A DNA stretch of 64,000 nucleotides from Membranipora membranacea (Eukaryota > Bryozoa > Gymnolaemata > Cheilostomatida > Membraniporidae). This document shows positions 12,301 to 23,300 of this stretch, piece by piece. The stretch lies in contig OU612066.1 in assembly GCA_914767715.1 (NCBI GenBank), positions 2,487,001-2,551,000 of the forward strand, given 5' to 3'. Below the pieces are notes generated by a model, which worked only from the letters and a program-made list of their open reading frames with translations, ran no database searches and had not been told where the DNA came from. The position numbers and the translations under genes were made by a program. Positions within the stretch are counted from its first letter, which is position 1; each line of letters starts with the position of its first letter.

Positions 12301-12889
12301 ACACAGCAGATGAGTGGTATGGCTAATCAGCAACAGATGATGAGCCAGCAGCTTCAGCAGCAGCAGCAGCAATCTCAGCAGCAGCAGAGACCAATGCAAA
12401 CTCAGCAGACGCAGCCTCAGATGATGATGAGGGTATGCGTTTTGTTTTCTAGTATTTCAATTTGGTTCTCAGTCTCCCAGCATATGGCAGGAAGGTTGAT
12501 GGGTATGAGTATGTTTATAGACACCGCAATCAAGACATAACCTGCCCAAGAGTGTAGGTCAAAATAATGTCTAACACAAATCAAAGACAATGATGTCAGT
12601 TAATATGTAATTTAATTTTGTATAGCCTCAGCAGATGATGTCTCAGCAGCAGCTTATACAGCAACAAAGAATGCAGGCAGCAGCAGCAGCTCAGCAACAG
12701 CAGCAACCAAATCAGCAAGTGATGATGTCACAGGCAGCTAATAATCAGCAGATGATGTCACAGCCGGGTAATACTAACCAACAGATGATGATGGGAGGTC
12801 AGGGACAGCCAGTAGGCAATATGGGCGGTGGTCAACAGGGTGGTATGGGCGCCGGTACTTTAGATGACTTCCAAGGACTGTTCCAGTGA
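3339..12889 (+). CDS. MED25: Mediator subunit 25, ACID domain and Gln/Met-rich C-terminal half (7 exons)
   Basis: Exons: 3339-3557 (acceptor could instead be 3359), 7486-7591, 10030-10222, 10924-11298, 11811-11841, 12242-12432, 12626-12889. All junctions are GT-AG, phases agree and the stop is TGA. The first exon is Gln/Pro-rich and ends in PVWQ, continuing GILEYSDK. This matches the start of the ACID (activator-interacting) domain of animal MED25. Further ACID landmarks follow in order: a WPTKINIYPIP strand, the LRLFISMMIDKCMAGVV helix region, KIMVLIANKSQ, and MSVRALLPKEQDKFYNEFKR. The last four exons encode a low-complexity tail rich in Gln, Met, Asn and Gly, ending DDFQGLFQ. In other animals MED25 is a nuclear Mediator tail subunit whose ACID domain docks transcriptional activators. 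The N-terminal von Willebrand A half of MED25 is not visible in the window; either it lies upstream or this gene is a shortened or fused form (see the RING exon). Confidence 0.85.
3670..4360. repeat. Divergent direct duplication (two copies of about 310-330 bp)
   Basis: Copy A (about 3,670-3,995) and copy B (about 4,045-4,360) share the phrases ATAAGGTATATTGGTCATGG and GTATGTGCAGTCATG in the same order, with CCCC-rich short repeats near the end of each. Copy A contains the expanded 17-bp minisatellite; copy B has only degenerate units. The LINE remnant begins just after copy B. Confidence 0.75.
3811..3930. repeat. 17-bp minisatellite, about seven copies
   Basis: The unit CCCCTATAAGTGAAACT is repeated head to tail with a few substitutions, decaying at the right end into CCCATGAAAG- and CCCCATAAATTC-like units. 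It lies in the first MED25 intron. Confidence 0.9.
4378..7140 (+). mobile_element. Broken non-LTR retrotransposon (CR1/L2/Rex-like LINE) in a MED25 intron
   Basis: The 4378-4920 frame is the C-terminal part of an APE-type endonuclease, with QGDFNSAY and the late NIDHACVYL motif. The frame then stops at a TAA, resumes at 4936 and carries the start of the reverse transcriptase (KSPGPDNITAKMLKG). A frameshift near 5,510-5,530 is followed by FVDFSSAFNTI and the catalytic KYADDT box near 5,990. The frame ends at 6,173; about 300 bp of unrelated DNA intervenes, and the thumb region (EQVEQFTYLGAIITNK) continues from 6,469 to 7,041. The DFSSAFNTI and QFTYLG motifs point to the CR1/L2/Rex group rather than RTE or L1. 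It is 5' truncated and cannot encode an intact protein. It lies in the same orientation as the host gene, and a long CATA microsatellite begins about 20 bp past its apparent 3' end. Confidence 0.9.
6150..6470. mobile_element. Unidentified insertion inside the LINE, possibly a short DNA element
   Basis: The reverse-transcriptase reading is interrupted between KEMVMCNARDNPH and the VEQFTYLG region by about 300 bp with no related coding content. Near its ends are GCGCATGCTCAG (about 6,150) and CACATGCGCAAATTC (about 6,386), which share an inverted GCGCATG core. Exact ends and target-site duplications could not be fixed by eye. The family is not recognised. Confidence 0.4.
7161..7415. repeat. (CATA)n microsatellite, about 64 uninterrupted copies
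   Basis: A run of CATA units covers 255 bp without a visible interruption. It starts shortly after the 3' part of the LINE and ends about 70 bp before a MED25 exon. It produces artificial open frames on both strands that should not be read as genes. Confidence 0.98.
7592..10029. other. MED25 intron with no recognised element
   Basis: This 2.4-kb intron is bounded by donor GTAAGT and acceptor GATTACAG. No coding motif, tandem array or hairpin was found in it. A phrase at about 7,846-7,875 (GATGGTTAAGGGTTAGGGC) faintly recalls a SINE head but has no usable B box. Confidence 0.6.
11455..11640 (-). mobile_element. tRNA-derived SINE in a MED25 intron
   Basis: Read on the minus strand, the element begins with a GTGGCGTAGTGG box A and has an exact box B, GGTTCGAATCC, at 11,543-11,553. 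Spacing is longer than in a tRNA because a TAGTGGT phrase is repeated between the boxes. A tRNA-unrelated tail follows towards 11,455. The paired boxes in a non-cloverleaf context mark a pol III-transcribed SINE rather than a functional tRNA. Confidence 0.8.
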
Positions 12890-14000
12890 GGAGCACGGCC
12901 TGTTACTCTATTATACAATGTACATATCACCAAGGTAAGATCTGTATATTTACAGTATTAGTGTCAGCGCCATCGTGGTGTTAATAACTGAGACATATTA
13001 CCTGGGTCAAGTGTGTCAATTTTAAACTCCCTCTCCATGTTCTGTGTGTGCTGGCTGTATTAATGATGTACTGCTTGCTGCAGGATAGAAAACTTGTCTT
13101 TTGAGAGTTATATCCTGTTTAGATATCTGGACACGAAGCAAATTTGAGTCTGGCATGAGTATATAATCCTCCAAATTATGATACAACTGAATGATTTGTG
13201 TTGCATTGCTAATAATACAAACAGTGTTTATTCCTGTTTTGTAGCAAAATGTCTCAGTGAGTGGCTAAGAAGTAGAATTACAGAGAACCGTTTCAGACTA
13301 GCGCTTCTAATCTATCAGGGTCAAATGAGAGGGATATTCAACTGATTCCATGGTCCTTTGTTCTATACCAATCCCATTAATATTTAAAGATTTATAGTGG
13401 GACTGGCACTAGGCCTACATACTGTAAATAATAATATGATATTCTTCAATATTATGATCGCTTATGATCACATTATTATGCGATGTTTCAAGATGACAAA
13501 ATATTATAACAATCATCATTATAGTGACGAAAAGCTGTTGTATAGGTTTTACTTTTGTACAGTTCACTATAAGATTAAAATCTCGCTGCTCGAGAGTAGA
13601 AGGTGATGTGATGGTGATAGTTTTACCTTATGTGTGAATAGCAGCTAATTATATTTGCTTTTTTATTCATCATTGAGTTAAACAAGACTGAAAGAGTTGC
13701 ATTCTTATAACCTGGAGTTTTGATCCATATTATTTGAAATTATTTTATAAATTGGTTTATTTTTGTAAATAAGTAAAACAGAAAAATTTAAATACGGCAA
13801 AAGTTTAAAAAATATCTCTTCAATCTAGTGCAGTTGTTCTACCAGGATGTATTGAGAGGGATATATAATAAATTACTGATGAATAATATCAGTAGTATTA
13901 TATGATAGATCTGAAAGCGAGAGCCTAGCAGGGATTGCGTGAGCGATCAGATTGTGATTTTGGCTGTTTCTAATTGAAAGACCCCCCTGTTCAATAAATG
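12890..14000 (+). other. MED25 3' untranslated region and downstream sequence
   Basis: After the TGA at 12,887 there is no further coding signal. A strong donor-like CCAAG/GTAAGATC occurs near 12,931, so the 3' UTR may itself be spliced. Candidate poly(A) signals AATAAA lie at 13,867-13,872 and 13,993-13,998. The segment up to about 13,795 is recognisable again in the downstream partial copy, showing that the duplication included the 3' UTR. Confidence 0.55.
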
Positions 14001-14880
14001 ACATCTGGTGGTCAGCATGCAGGAGAAAATGTATACTGTTACAATACCATTATAAAAAATAAATGTTCATAATTAATAGCAGACTACAATTAAAAAGTCG
14101 CACCAAATTCGCTGAAGGTAAAGAACTTGATTTCGTTGATGCTTGACCATAGTAGTACCAAATGTGTACATAATTATCTTGGGGAGTTGCACTTGCATAC
14201 GACTACATTCATATATAAAATTTGTTTTGACTCCCATTCCAGCACATTCCGCGTTCATTCCAGGATTTTTGACTTTCATACCAGGCTACATTTATTCCAG
14301 ATATGTTCATTCCCGTCGCCGTTCGGTCCAGCCGATGTTCATTCCAAAATACTAGAATATGCTCTAGTTTTTCACACTGCTCATAATGTTTAGACTACTC
14401 ATCATCAAGATCAGACTGATCTATATCACAACACACTGCTGCTGCAGCAGCTATTCTGATTCATTCTACACAAAATACGAACACACACAGGCAGTACTTT
14501 TGTTCTAACTTACTTAGAGCACTCATCAACAAGTTACAAGGAAATGGTACCCTGAGAATTCCTGCTAAAAGTTCTACTGAGTACACCTTCACTAATTACT
14601 TTGGTTGTGGCTAGTGCCTGAATCAGTGGCCTACTGCGCTTACCCAAGCAGAGAGTGGCAGCGAGCACCTGAACCTACAGTTGAATCAATAGAATATATC
14701 ACATATAAAATGATATAAAAGAACATGAAAAAGAATATTCTACCTACTTCTATATCGGGCTTTATTAATTGATCACAAATCTTTTGATAATAAAATCAAA
14801 AAATCTACTAATGATCTTCAATCAGAAAAATGCGAAAAGGTTTGCACTATTTCGCATATTGAAATTAAAAAGAGAAACAA
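14001..14880. other. Intergenic stretch with degenerate ATTCC-rich repeats
   Basis: No gene was found. Between about 14,236 and 14,350 the phrases CATTCCAG and GTTCATTCC recur irregularly, suggesting a decayed simple repeat. The remainder holds nothing recognisable. Confidence 0.5.
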
Positions 14881-14884
14881 AAGC

Positions 14885-15963
14885 TCACATGTAACCTAAA
14901 AATGGAGAGTTTGCCCTCAGTGCGATGCGTGCCCTTGGTCTTGGTTTCTGGGCCAGTCGAGTTGACCTTCGAGGAGCAGTTGTTGGTTTGTAACTTGCCA
15001 TCACACCATTAAGGCAGTGCTCTGTGTTATTTTCTATATTACACATGTACTCTTGGCTCGTCTGGTTGAGGAGATCAAGCACTTGTTGTATCTCAATGTT
15101 CGCTGTTCGGTCATTGTAATCGAGACCACACGGATCAATAACCTTGAGTACCAAATTTTCTACACGCAGGATCCTCATTCTTTGTCGCTGAGAGAGAATG
15201 GAATACCAGGAGGGAGAGCATACAGGAGAATGGGACGGATGCATGCTATGTAGGAATGTTTCAGTGCACTGATAGGCATTCCAGATCGTTTGAGGTCTAT
15301 CAGTGTGTATATTATTGGTCTAGTCTTTTTCACGAGGTGATCAACGTGTTGTTTGAATGTTAGCTTGTTGTCAATCACGACACCTAAAGACTTCGTGCTT
15401 GTCTCGTTTCCAATAACATCACCGCTCATTGAGAATCTGTGCGGCTCGATCTTTTGACTGTTGTGCACATTTGAGAACATCATGCTCACTGATTTTGTTG
15501 GATTGGCGATCATGTTATTCTCAGCACACCATTCTGTGGTCTCGTCTATAGCTTGCTGCAGTTGTTCGGTTTTTTCGCTAGATGAAGATGGTATGAGTGT
15601 CACGTCATCGGCGTACTTGATGGTAGTGCATGAAGGAGACAGAGTATCTATATACAACAGCCAGAACATTGGACCCAAGAGAGTACCTTGAGGTGTACCA
15701 TTCTTGGTTGAGAGTGAGGAACTATGCTCACTGCCCAGTTTGACGTTCTGCTGCCGTTGACTAAGGAAACTGTGTATGATCAGCACCAGACGTTTGTTTA
15801 TACCACGATCGGCTAACATTTCTATGAGTTTGCCCTTATCCATCCTGTCGAAGGCTTTGGACATATCAATGAAACTCGCAGAACAATAATTCCTTCTAGT
15901 AGTGTACAGTTGAAGGCTCTCTCCTCTTGAGCAATGCACTCCCTCTCCGGAGAGGAAGTTCAT
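14885..15963 (-). mobile_element. 5'-truncated LINE reverse-transcriptase fragment (Jockey/CR1-like)
   Basis: On the minus strand the frame 15963-15175 carries consecutive reverse-transcriptase motifs: FIDMSKAFDRMDK (motif with the first catalytic Asp), NGTPQGTLLGP, IKYADDVTLI (catalytic YADD) and KSLGVVIDNKLTFKQHVD (thumb). A shift near 15,180-15,240 moves the reading into an overlapping frame (WYSILSQRQRMRILRVENLVLKVI) that forms the usual C-terminal region and runs to 14,885. The endonuclease and N-terminal part are missing, so the copy is 5' truncated. Its motifs differ from those of the LINE at 4.4-7.1 kb, so it belongs to another family. It lies between the two MED25 3' copies. Confidence 0.9.
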
Positions 15964-16460
15964 TGCTCAGGCTATACTCGGGACTCTGAAACTTCTCTAC
16001 AAAACACAAGAGAAACTGTTACAGGAAGCAGACGAATACCGAAAATGGGCCAATGAAAAGAGCCTTTATAATAATTAAGCACCAATTATGTTAGAGCTTA
16101 CATTATATAACCTTGACATTATTACAAAAAGAAACTACGAAAGAAAATTTGCTATTAAAGAAGATAACTCCATGACAACAAAAATTGGGTGATCTTCTGG
16201 CAAGCCAGGCTATCAGTACTGTAATGTTAACACCTAGATAGGTAAACACATAGATCGATTGCACAAGTGAGTACTGAAACGCATCTACAAACTTAAGAGT
16301 CGTAGTAGTAATAACAGAGCCCATCCTAATATTGTCTTTCCCCATATAATGATGATGTCACAGCCTCTCGGTTCAATCAACACTATCATCCAAGAGCGAC
16401 AACCTTCACAAGTACAAGAAAGTTAAAACGGCAGCATCCCAGACTTTAGTGTGTTATTGC

Positions 16461-16571
16461 AGACTATATGCAGATGACACCTCACTCTGTATTAACACGT
16501 CACCACCCATATTCCTAGTAAGTAAGTTTCAAACTGACAGAACAATGATGTTTGACTGGGCCAAAACCTAG
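16461..16571 (+). pseudogene. Short reverse-transcriptase remnant (YADD box)
   Basis: A 36-codon open stretch reads RLYADDTSLCIN and later FDWAKT before TAG. YADDTSL followed at LINE-like spacing by a WAKT motif is typical of the palm domain of non-LTR reverse transcriptases. No longer related reading was found on either side, so it is a small relic, on the opposite strand to the fragment at 14.9-16.0 kb. Confidence 0.6.
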
Positions 16572-16808
16572 GGTTTCTTACCTTGATCTTAGAGCGGAAG
16601 ATGTCTGTGATCTCATCTATACTCATCTGTGCTTCTTGGGTGTTTCTGTGAATACATCGTGACAATCATGCAGGTGTATGTTGCTTGTGCTGTAAAAATT
16701 TAAAACAATGCCCTATCCACTGAACATCGTTTGACTTAAAATCACGCAATATATCCTCTAGGCAGGAAGTAATATATAATATTAGTCAGGTTGATTAAGA
16801 ACCTCAGT

Positions 16809-19800
16809 ATGTTTGTGATGTAAAGTGATATGTAATGTTATTCATTATGGCCATAATATTTTTATATGTATACGTAAATTTTGGTGTGTATTTTTATTTT
16901 GATATTTACATTGATTCCTGCGTGATGATTGATTCTGGTTTGTATATTGATTCGCTTATATACAAATTATATTCATAGGCTGGAGTTGTGAACAGGCTCA
17001 TAACATAATGGTATGGATAGCTAACAAATCTCAAGCTCAGAATAGCCCAGCTATGTCAGTTAGAGCTCTTCTGCCTAAAGAACAAGATAAGTTCTAAAAC
17101 GAGTTTAAAAAAGGAAGAAGTCTGGACGAGCCATCTCCTGCTATCCACCAAGTGTACACCAAGCAGTCAGCAACAGGACTGCTGGCATTCAGCAACCAGG
17201 CATGACTGCTGTGTCACAGGGACAGAACCCCATGGTGGGTGCTCTGACGGGTCACATGGTCCAGCCCAGTTATAACCATATTCAGCCTCAGGTTCAGCAG
17301 AGGATGGGAACTCATACTCTGAGTAATAATATGTCACAGAGAGCAGTCAACCCTGATATGGTGAGTGAGCCCACTGCCTCTTATCACAAGAAGATAAATT
17401 GGTAGATATTTGTTTTTCAGAAGTATCCCTCTTGTAATTATTAGATGAATGAACTCCCTCTCATTGGTCCTTTGGCTGTAACCATGGAGTTATTTTCCTA
17501 GTGTCAGCGAGACCATAACTCCATAACTTCCTTTTTTTAAAAAGTTCCGCCTGTACTACAGTAAATCTCTTTGTCTCTTTGTACCTATTCTTATTATGAA
17601 CGGTAAATTTAACATACACTAACTTGGAGGAACTGGACAGAACCTTTTATGTCTCAACTCTTTGGGTTCTATCCAAGTGACCAGCTAGCTGCGCTGGCAA
17701 AGATAAGACAGTGTTTTCATCCGTTAATGTATATATATAAAGTCACGTTTTGGTATTTACTTTCATGGTGGGTAATTATACCACATATTATTGGCAGGTG
17801 ATATGAGAGGTGGTATAAACCAGGAAGGCAATATGGGAGCCCAGCAGCAGCAGCAGCAGACTCAGTAGATGAGTGGAATGGCTTACCAGCAACAGATGAT
17901 AAATCAGCAGCTTCAGCATCAGCAATCTCAGCAGCAGAGACCGATGCAAACTCAGCAGACACAACCTCAGGTGATGATGAGGCTATGTATTCCGTATGAG
18001 CATGGTATCGAGTAATCTATGTGGGCATTGATCTGTACTGATCTACATATGAGTAAGATGTGCACGCTAACAAACATGTCCATGTGCAAGCCAACCCATG
18101 CTCTAATTTTCACATTGATCTTCATATCGCTGTTACATTGTGTAACTTAGTTTGCTCAGGAATAAGAATTTAAACGTGAAGAAGGCCTAGAGAATTAATT
18201 TATTAAATTCAGTGGTACAATCTGGCTTTTCTCTCACTGATGTCAAAATCCTCAATTGGCAACTGATGTGTTTTTGATGAAAAGTGCAAAACACTGATCC
18301 AGTTTCCAATCTTTGGTATTTTTCGTAAGAATACCGGAGGTGGAAAATTGTTATTATCAAAATTTGGAAGCAATTATGTAAAATGCCTTTTGTCATAATA
18401 TCACACTTCCAGCTTTTTGCCTATGCTGTCATGAATTCAGTGTCATTATGGTAGGAGCCTAATAATAGTCTTTTGTCACTGACTCAATTTCGGCATATAA
18501 ACGGGATATACAACAGGACGTTTTAACCATTGATCAACCATTACAATGATATCAAAACGATATTGTGGGACACCACATGTCACGAAAATGGAAATAGATA
18601 GATTGTTAGAAATATCTTTAAAACTGTGGGAATTAGAGAAAATCATGACAATTCCTGTTTTATCTGCCTATATACATTATTCTCTACAGGAGACTCGACC
18701 TCCACCACCCAATTTTATGTCTTGCACATGTGTGACGATTTCCCCGGAACTTTTTCTGTCTCAATGTGACTAATAACTCCTCTGGGGTAATAGTAATATT
18801 TCCATTTGAAACTCATATGCTCATTTTGCATCGTGCTTGAACATTCCAATCCACTGGAATAATCTCGACTATTCCACGCGCGTAATGAGAAAGAGAGATA
18901 TATCTCACTCTATGTAAGCACATGATAGTAGTATTCTAACATATCCTATACTACAATGTGTGATGTGTATGAGATAAGTAGGCCTAAGGTATGACTAGGA
19001 AACCCTCCAAGATCTTTTTAATGTGCCCTCAATTGGATGATTATACATTTAGCTGTTTTCATTTCTACCAAAACAATGGTGACTGCTCCATGGAATGTTT
19101 TTGCCCAATATCTTTCGCACATTTACAAAAAAAAGTCAATTGGAGAATAGAAGAATTTTTGAAATTATTTTAGAAGGTACGCAAGGCATAGATGCAAAAG
19201 AACGTTTTTTGCAAAATATTGCCGCGGAAAATTTGCAAAAGTTGGGTTGTTTGTAAAGTGTTAGTAGAAGAAGGATAGTATTTTCATTCTGTTCCCATCT
19301 CTTACACAAGGTCCAGTTCATCAGGGTATGAAGGAGACATGTGACTGGGACATTGAAATAAGAGAAATATCCATTCTGGTTAAAACACGTGTTACAAAAA
19401 GGCTGCGAACGCTTGGAATCCATCCATCTAAAATAATAAAACACTCCCCCTCCACGTTCTGTTTGCCCTGGTTGAATGATGATGATTTGCCGGTAGCTGT
19501 AGGATAATTTGTCTATCTTGAGCTATATCCTGTTTAGAAAACTGGACACGAAACAGGATTTATATCGATATCTGTCAATGTCTCAATTAAACAGCAGCTG
19601 GGCAATGTTTGAGGTGTGGACAGAATCAACTAATCCTTAATATTTTGAGTCTGGCATGAGTTTATAATCCTTCAAGTTGTGAGAATTATGATTCTATCAT
19701 ATTTAGTTACGGAAAATACCACGTTTATTCTGTGTTGTAGCATACAGATATAATGTTGGGGTGATTGGCTATGAAGCGGAATTACAAATGATCCATGCAA

Positions 19801-20260
19801 TCTACCGCATAGTGCAGCTTTACTACCAGGATTTAATGAGAGCGATATTCTACGGATTCCATAGCCCTCTGTTCTATACCAATCCCATAGACCCATACAT
19901 ATTAACAAATTTATAGTGGGACTGACACTTGATACTGTAAATAAAAAAAATATATAATATCTATTAAATTTATTGCTCAATGTTCCAAGAGGACAGAATG
20001 TTATAGTTTTCATTATCCAGAGATAAAAATCTGTGTTAAGGTTTTAACTTTGTACAGCACACTATAAGATTAAGACTTCACTTTTCGAAAGTTGAAAGCG
20101 TGGCCTAGAATTGTTCATCTTATTTGTGAATAGCAGCTAAATATATCTGTATTCTTTCACCACTGATGTAAGCATGGAAGTTGGAATTTGTGATCCAATT
20201 AATCTGATATATGATATTCAAAGGTCTATTTTTGTAAATTAATACAACAGAAAAATTTAT
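16809..20260 (+). pseudogene. Decayed partial tandem copy of the MED25 3' half
   Basis: The sequence matches 10,660-13,795 from the end of one MED25 intron into the 3' UTR. The ACID exon copy (16979-17360) has a deletion near its start, an in-frame TAA at 17095-17097 replacing the Tyr codon of KFYNEF, and further indels. The 31-nt exon has lost its acceptor (about 17,580-17,610). The Gln-rich exon copy (17798-17982) has a TAG at 17866-17868 and its donor G is changed to C at 17983. The last coding exon is absent: about 1.4 kb (18,010-19,430) of unrelated sequence stands in its place before 3' UTR similarity resumes near 19,440. It cannot make a MED25 protein. Confidence 0.92.
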
Positions 20261-20287
20261 TCATTGCTCTTTATGGGTATACATTCC

Positions 20288-20327
20288 ATGTAGCCTGCCT
20301 TGACAAGGTTGTCAAGGCAGGCTACAT
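20288..20327. repeat. Perfect 19-bp inverted repeat, 2-nt loop
   Basis: The arm at 20,288-20,306 (ATGTAGCCTGCCTTGACAA) is the exact reverse complement of 20,309-20,327. It lies just past the end of the MED25 pseudogene. Confidence 0.95.
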
Positions 20328-23300
20328 TCCTTGTAAAGTTAGGCTTACATTGTTGTCGGTACAATATAAAACATTCACCTTGTGTCTTATCAAAAACAAA
20401 ACACAAACGGCAGCAAAAATAAATCTCCAACATACACATATCAAAGGGTCTGGATATGTTTATCCATGGTCCTTGGGTCAGGTTTCTATCTCAAACTTTC
20501 ATAAGAAATAAACACGCTTACACAACTGAAAATGGGATGCCTACTCTAGCCAACTCAAAAATCAATTTAGATGATGATCACACAAAACTTTGGACCGAAT
20601 CACTGGCCACTTTGTCCATAGGTTAGGCTATAATTATCAGTAGACATTTATTATTTTATATTAATATTAGATGCATTACCCACCTGGATTGTTGCCCTGT
20701 CGAGGACAAGTCAGCTACCACTTTACTTCCCTATCACAACCATGCAGATGTCTTGATATCCATAGAACATGGGCTCTGGTAAGCAATGAGTGCGTCATAT
20801 ATAATATAACTGGTAAGGATTTTGACATTCACCGCGTGCCTTAATACAATGTATCAGATTAAGAGTCACGGGGTAAACGTGAAAACCTACCATCGTATGT
20901 CTGTTATCCGGAGGCATACTGTGGATCCGGAGGATATCATATGCTATAAATGTGAAGCAATGGCACAAACTTTCTGCCAACATAAGTCAGTGAACTAGAT
21001 CTTGTCAGTAGCCATTAGCATAAATGTGTTTTCTGGTACAAACCAGAAAAAAATCGATCTCCGGCAATCGACATACATTGTATGAAAGCTGAGAGGCTTC
21101 TTTCCATATGTAGTCTGGTTCCAATGCTTACGATGAGGCAACTGATACCAGTCCAGCCGGCGGAAGATGACTTGCTATAAACGTAGGTTCATAAATTGAG
21201 AGATGATGGTGTCACTGAGCCTGACACCTGTCATCAGATGTCACTGCACAACTGAGGATATATACTGGAATAAAATACCACCGCAACTTACCAAACTATA
21301 ATCGAATGTCGCTTCTCCTACCACTAGCATCAACAAATATTTCTGTATTTCTCAATGCTTTATATATTTTGATTGAATATCTACTCGTCCAACTTAGCAG
21401 TGTCACACCAAACTCTGCACTTGTACATCACCAAACACATTGACAAACCATGAATAATGACATAGCTGGACTAGCCATGAAATGCTTGATCCAATAGCAG
21501 GTAGCTCCAGCTTAGAAATGAGCAAATGTATAACTGAGCATGTTTGACGCTGGAACGCTTTTCTCAAATCGCCTTAGTCATGTGTAAGCTGACTGCTTAC
21601 TGGTCACGAAATGGTCCAGCTTCAAATTCAATATTCGCTTTTATCCTCCAAAATCACAGCCAAAGCCACCCAATTAAATAATTTCCGTAATAGATTGTTC
21701 CATATCAAGGCGGACATAAGACAATCGTGAAAACCTCTGCCAATTAAGAAAATAATATAACAATCAGATAGAGTAATTACGGCTCACGCGATCACTCCTC
21801 AATGTTCTGTAGATTCAATAGCAGATGGCACACGAGTATTGTCTACCAAATTTCATCGATGCAAGATAATTGTCCCTAGTCATGAGAAGACTCCACAACA
21901 GCCAAGCTAGCTTCTTCAATAATTCAATACTGCAACCTGTTTTGGTAAGCTGTTACTTTCGTGGGCGTAGCAGTGCTAAGAAATAAAACCAGTGACATCC
22001 GTAATTATCTATTTCTCCTCGGTGAAAGCTTTTTCACTAGCAAGTTATTGTTTTTGAGCCTAACTAACTATTTCCTGGACAATAATTTATGGTCAATAGT
22101 TCATAGAAAAACCGCAGCCCATACCTATAACCCGCCTGCTCACCCTGGCCGCCTAAAAATATCTAAAGCCCTTATCTCCATAAATCCTGGATAGTCGCCT
22201 GCTCCACCCTCCATAGCTATGCTTACATGACTTGGTGCTCCTGTGTATGTGAGAAGTGTTATAACACGTTCAGCTGGTGACACGAATCTTTATTTGAGGC
22301 GGTTGAATCTGTGCAGATCTCAGTCACGGCGGTGGTGAAGACGCTGGATGACATCTGGGTGCAGAGATCATCAATCACTGCACATCGGAGGAGCTTGCAG
22401 CGTCATACCATCTCCCTGTATCTCAACAATAGACCTGGTAGATATATACAGTTATAAAGCCCTATATATGGATATTAAGTGGCGTGACAAATGTGTAAAA
22501 AATTTAAGCTTAGATTATTTTAATATGACGTGGTTGCAATTATTTAGCCTAAGATACAGACGCCATCAATCTTATCACCACACAATATTCCGTCATTTCA
22601 TTGTCGTGTTGATGATTGATTACACTTTTGTGCGCTGTTACAAGTACACGGCTTTCTACACTGCTCTTGTTGCGGAGTTAACTGGTACAGATGCTTACTT
22701 GTGGGATCTACAAAAAAGTGTTGAAGTTGATGTATATGATGTTGAAGCTGTAGATATGATGTAAGTGGCAGTGGCAAAGTTAACAGGACAGTATCTCAAT
22801 GAAACAGCTGGGCATATGGATGTTCATGAAAGATTCCCTCAGCACAATCTACTCGAAATATAGAAACAGACAGAACATCAATCAAAATTGTTGCAGTTAA
22901 CACCAAGGCCTAGAAACTGTTGCTGGACTTAGCGGACCATTGACTTGACACCTGCTTCAACCATGTGGCAGAAGTCACAAACTCTCACCACAATAAAATA
23001 ATCCATAGAATAACTTTTGTAGCGTAATGCTGTAGAAATCGCTATCTAAGATACTTTATTACATAATATATAAAATAAGACACACATGGTTGCCAGCAAT
23101 ATTTCTCACCCAATGCTCACTGACATTAGGCTCTTCACTAGTCTGAGCCTCCCAGACTTTTGCCCCCCCCCCCCTTCGCCCGATGGCTCCTCACAGAAGA
23201 CACAGTTATGGCTGTTCTAATGTTATAATTCAAAGCTCACCTTGAAAAGTCAGCAGGGCACCAACCATATGATGAGTGTGATAATAAAAGCTCAATATTT

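Noticed and set aside
16103-16345. Minus-strand frame containing FTYLGV, reminiscent of a reverse-transcriptase thumb motif
   Set aside because: The match is only six residues and the surrounding reading has no other reverse-transcriptase motif.
22300-22440. A possible terminal peroxidasin exon on the minus strand after an AG near 22,437
   Set aside because: In the required phase it stops after three codons, and no von Willebrand C cysteine pattern is present.
22348-22764. A 138-codon frame in the gene-poor stretch
   Set aside because: No recognisable domain, no supporting splice partners and composition like the flanks.
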